From Siphonodentalium dalli (Eukaryota; Mollusca; Scaphopoda; Gadilida; Siphonodentaliidae), in contig CP136061.1 of assembly GCA_032622095.1 (NCBI GenBank), positions 13,225,287-13,289,286 on the forward strand: 64,000 bases of DNA, in the 5' to 3' direction. The first letter of the stretch is position 1; each line of letters opens with the position of its first letter. The notes below the pieces were generated by a model. It saw only the letters and a list, made by a program, of their open reading frames with translations. It was not told the DNA's origin and made no database searches. Positions 61,871 to 64,000 of this stretch are shown in pieces. A program made the position numbers and the translations under genes.

Positions 61871-64000
61871 GATATGGAAACTGATAAGGTAGAAAGTGAA
61901 GAGAGCTATATGGAAACTGATGAGGCAGAAAGTGAAGAGAGCTATATGGAAACTGATAGGGCAGAAAGTGAAGAAAGTTCTAGTGATGGGCAGATTGGAC
62001 GCGGTCGAAGACAGAATAGAGAAATTGGTGGGAAGAGAAAGAGAAGTCTGGCTAGAGAGCGTGTTGTGTTCAATCCAACAAAATATTTCAAAATGGAGCT
62101 GAACTCGGAGAAATTTTCCAGAAAATTTAAATCAGCATCACGACAATTTGGTGTGAAATTCGAGAAATTTACAGATCCAATCGAAAACATTCCAGAGATA
62201 TTTGAGAAGTTGACAGAAGAATTGAAACAGAAATGTTCAGCAAATGAGAAGACAAGAATCAGAGTTACGATAAATCATCCAGGACTTGATATGAGCATTT
62301 TCATTCCATTCACAAAAGCCAGTGAATTGAATGGTGGGACACTCATGGATAATATTCAAAATGTGGTTCAATCAAATGCAGCCTTTACAATTCATGACGG
62401 TGCACTCAATTTCGAAATCTTCGTTACAGATATTCCGGAAGGTGGTACACGACACTCACTACATTATGGACCATTTGCAGACAAGAACAAGTTGACAAAA
62501 GTAAAAAGAAGTATTGTCCGGATTGAAAATGCTGATGATGTTATGTGTATGGCAAGATCTATTGTCGTCGGAATGTGTAAGGCAGATAGTGATGGATCTG
62601 CGTGCTGGTCAAAGATATGGAAAAGAATAAGACAATCAATATACACAGCACAAACAGATGCAGCAAAAAATCTACTCAACCGTGCTGGCATTCCACACGA
62701 TACAGTTTGCAGTATCAATGAGTTCCACAAGATTCAAGAAATATTGTATCCAGAATATGTTGTGAAAATTCACAATGAATTTGCTGGCGCTGGATTTCTA
62801 TTTGAACCTGCAGAAATGTGTTCGGATAGCAAATGTGTACACATCTACTACAACAACAATCACTTCGACACCATAACATCAATCAAAGGATTTCTAGGCA
62901 CCAGCTACTACTGCGAATTCTGCGACATTGGATTCCATATGCGTGGCGATCATCGATGCAGATTTGTTTGTGCATGCTGGTCATTGACACAGTGTAATTT
63001 CACAAATTGGGTGAAGTGTAGAACGTGTCAACGATCATTCAGAAGTAAATCATGTTTCGACAACCATTTGAAGACGGAAGGAAAACAGAAAAGAAAAATA
63101 TGTGATTTGGTTCAACTATGCAACAATTGTGATGAAGAAATTCTCATCAATAAATCAAGCAGACATATATGTGCGGGGTTGAAGAAATGCAAACATTGCA
63201 AAGAAATCGTTGAAGCAGATCACAGGTGCTACATTCCAAAATATGAATCACCGGAAAAGAAACCTGCAAAGATTCCATATGTATTCTTTGACTTTGAATG
63301 CAGACAAGACACAGGTGTTCATATTCCAAACTTCTGTGTTGCACATACCGCTTGTGGAGATTGCATGTGCAAACCAATCGAAGAAAAATGTGAAACATGC
63401 GGACCGGATTCCAGAGAATTTGTATTCAAGGGTGACAACGTTTTAACAGACTTCACAAACTGGTTATTCCACCAAGATCACAAAGGATGTGTTGCAATAG
63501 CACATAATGCTCAGGGATACGATGCACAGTTTCTACTTCAAGCACTCATACAAAGTGGAATTCATAAACCAGAACTGATCATGAATGGAAACAAGATTCT
63601 CAGTTTAAAATGCAACAGCGTGAAAGTTATTGATTCTCTGAGTTTTCTGATGATGCCGCTTTCAAAGTTTCCACAAACTTTTCAGCTGAATGAGATGGCG
63701 AAAGGACACTTTCCACATTGGGCGAATTCACCAAAGTTTCAAAATTACATTGGACATTACTTGGCTTCTGATTACTACAAACCAGACATGATGAGCGTGG
63801 AAAATCGAGAGAAATTCTTTGAATGGTACAATGAGAAAATAGAAAATTACGTGATATTCAACTTCCAAGAAGAGATGGAGAAGTACTGCAAATCAGACGT
63901 GGATATTCTTCGCCGTGGATGTGGAAAATTCAGGAAATACATATTGGAAACAGAACAGATTGACCCGTTCATTGAGTCAATAACATTGGCGCAAGTTTGC
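61775..64000 (+). CDS. polB: Polinton-type protein-primed DNA polymerase B, N-terminal 742 residues
   Basis: Open from ATG at 61775 to the window end. It starts with a basic segment and three acidic 12-residue repeats (E-E-S-Y-M-E-T-D-x-A-E-S) at about residues 30-68. A Cys/His-rich zinc-binding region lies at about 375-490. Exonuclease motifs: Exo I F-F-D-F-E (D506, E508), Exo II A-H-N-A-Q-G-Y-D (N578, D583), Exo III Y-C-K-S-D (Y704, D708). Polintons and adintoviruses use this polymerase with a terminal protein to copy linear DNA. The polymerase and palm motifs lie beyond the window. TATAAAAG at 61687 is 88 nt before the ATG. The copy at 43208-45195 differs by few residues, so the family was recently active. 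Confidence 0.92.
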   Translation, partial: MFKRIKRPVSDDASSEEDIVRKRPRPAVIEESDMETDKVESEESYMETDEAESEESYMETDRAESEESSSDGQIGRGRRQNREIGGKRKRSLARERVVFNPTKYFKMELNSEKFSRKFKSASRQFGVKFEKFTDPIENIPEIFEKLTEELKQKCSANEKTRIRVTINHPGLDMSIFIPFTKASELNGGTLMDNIQNVVQSNAAFTIHDGALNFEIFVTDIPEGGTRHSLHYGPFADKNKLTKVKRSIVRIENADDVMCMARSIVVGMCKADSDGSACWSKIWKRIRQSIYTAQTDAAKNLLNRAGIPHDTVCSINEFHKIQEILYPEYVVKIHNEFAGAGFLFEPAEMCSDSKCVHIYYNNNHFDTITSIKGFLGTSYYCEFCDIGFHMRGDHRCRFVCACWSLTQCNFTNWVKCRTCQRSFRSKSCFDNHLKTEGKQKRKICDLVQLCNNCDEEILINKSSRHICAGLKKCKHCKEIVEADHRCYIPKYESPEKKPAKIPYVFFDFECRQDTGVHIPNFCVAHTACGDCMCKPIEEKCETCGPDSREFVFKGDNVLTDFTNWLFHQDHKGCVAIAHNAQGYDAQFLLQALIQSGIHKPELIMNGNKILSLKCNSVKVIDSLSFLMMPLSKFPQTFQLNEMAKGHFPHWANSPKFQNYIGHYLASDYYKPDMMSVENREKFFEWYNEKIENYVIFNFQEEMEKYCKSDVDILRRGCGKFRKYILETEQIDPFIESITLAQVC
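61863..61980 (+). repeat. 36-bp in-frame coding repeat
   Basis: Three units of GAAGAGAGCTATATGGAAAC + TGATGAGGCAGAAAGT encode the acidic 12-residue repeats of PolB. The first unit starts exactly at the palindrome boundary. Confidence 0.85.

Overview
The window is eukaryotic and AT-rich, and nearly all of it is transposable-element DNA. The repeat style (tRNA-derived SINE with an (AATC)n tail, elements carrying arrays of ~160-bp units, many palindromic MITEs) and the gene content suggest a lophotrochozoan, most likely a bivalve mollusc; that is inference. There are no bacterial signals such as operons, ribosome binding sites or CRISPR arrays.

Region 1 (1-32500) holds the last four coding exons of a host gene on the + strand: 7409-7530, 12050-12200, 14740-14823 and 23789-23896. 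They splice in frame into the C-terminal part of a glycolipid-transfer-protein (GLTP) fold protein. Its introns and flanks are full of elements, often nested: eight complete copies of a TTAA-flanked palindromic MITE, TA-flanked MITEs, a hAT element with a perfect 8-bp target duplication, a Harbinger-like element inside a LINE reverse transcriptase, a 5'-truncated LINE broken by a Tigger/pogo element, a candidate Helitron end, and two large elements built on ~160-bp arrays.

Region 2 (32590-39745) is 7.1 kb of AT-rich satellite with ~60-bp units and visible higher-order repeats. Microsatellites, oligo-G/oligo-C tracts and a large palindromic minisatellite follow it.

Region 3 (41500-48400) contains broken Polinton/Maverick (adintovirus-like) genes on the - strand: a protein-primed DNA polymerase B exonuclease-region fragment and an adenain-like cysteine protease cut in two by a ~960-bp repeat. 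The polymerase fragment is joined to a truncated Gypsy-type retrotransposon (gag, zinc knuckles, aspartic protease, start of RT). A separate + strand gene encodes two PC4-like domains behind a strong TATA/CRE promoter.

Region 4 (48400-57400) has a GC-rich frameshifted gene of unknown function, three weak exon-like segments, a second decayed Gypsy gag-protease with RGG repeats instead of zinc knuckles, ~400-bp tandem units, and a second copy of the palindromic minisatellite.

Region 5 (57480-64000) is the most interesting. It is a compact virus-like gene cluster belonging to a second, better preserved Polinton-type element: three divergent gene pairs, each around a shared promoter. Four genes (a diverged OTU-like protein and three small unknown proteins) end 14-23 bp before perfect metazoan replication-dependent histone mRNA stem-loops, five stem-loops in all. 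The third pair is a CCHC zinc-knuckle gene and an intact N-terminal polB. These two diverge from a ~390-bp palindrome that contains both promoters and gives the two proteins the same first 32 residues; the zinc-knuckle gene has an AATAAA signal instead of a stem-loop. Together this suggests a mobile or viral element that makes some mRNAs with histone-type, S-phase-linked 3' ends and others with poly(A) tails.
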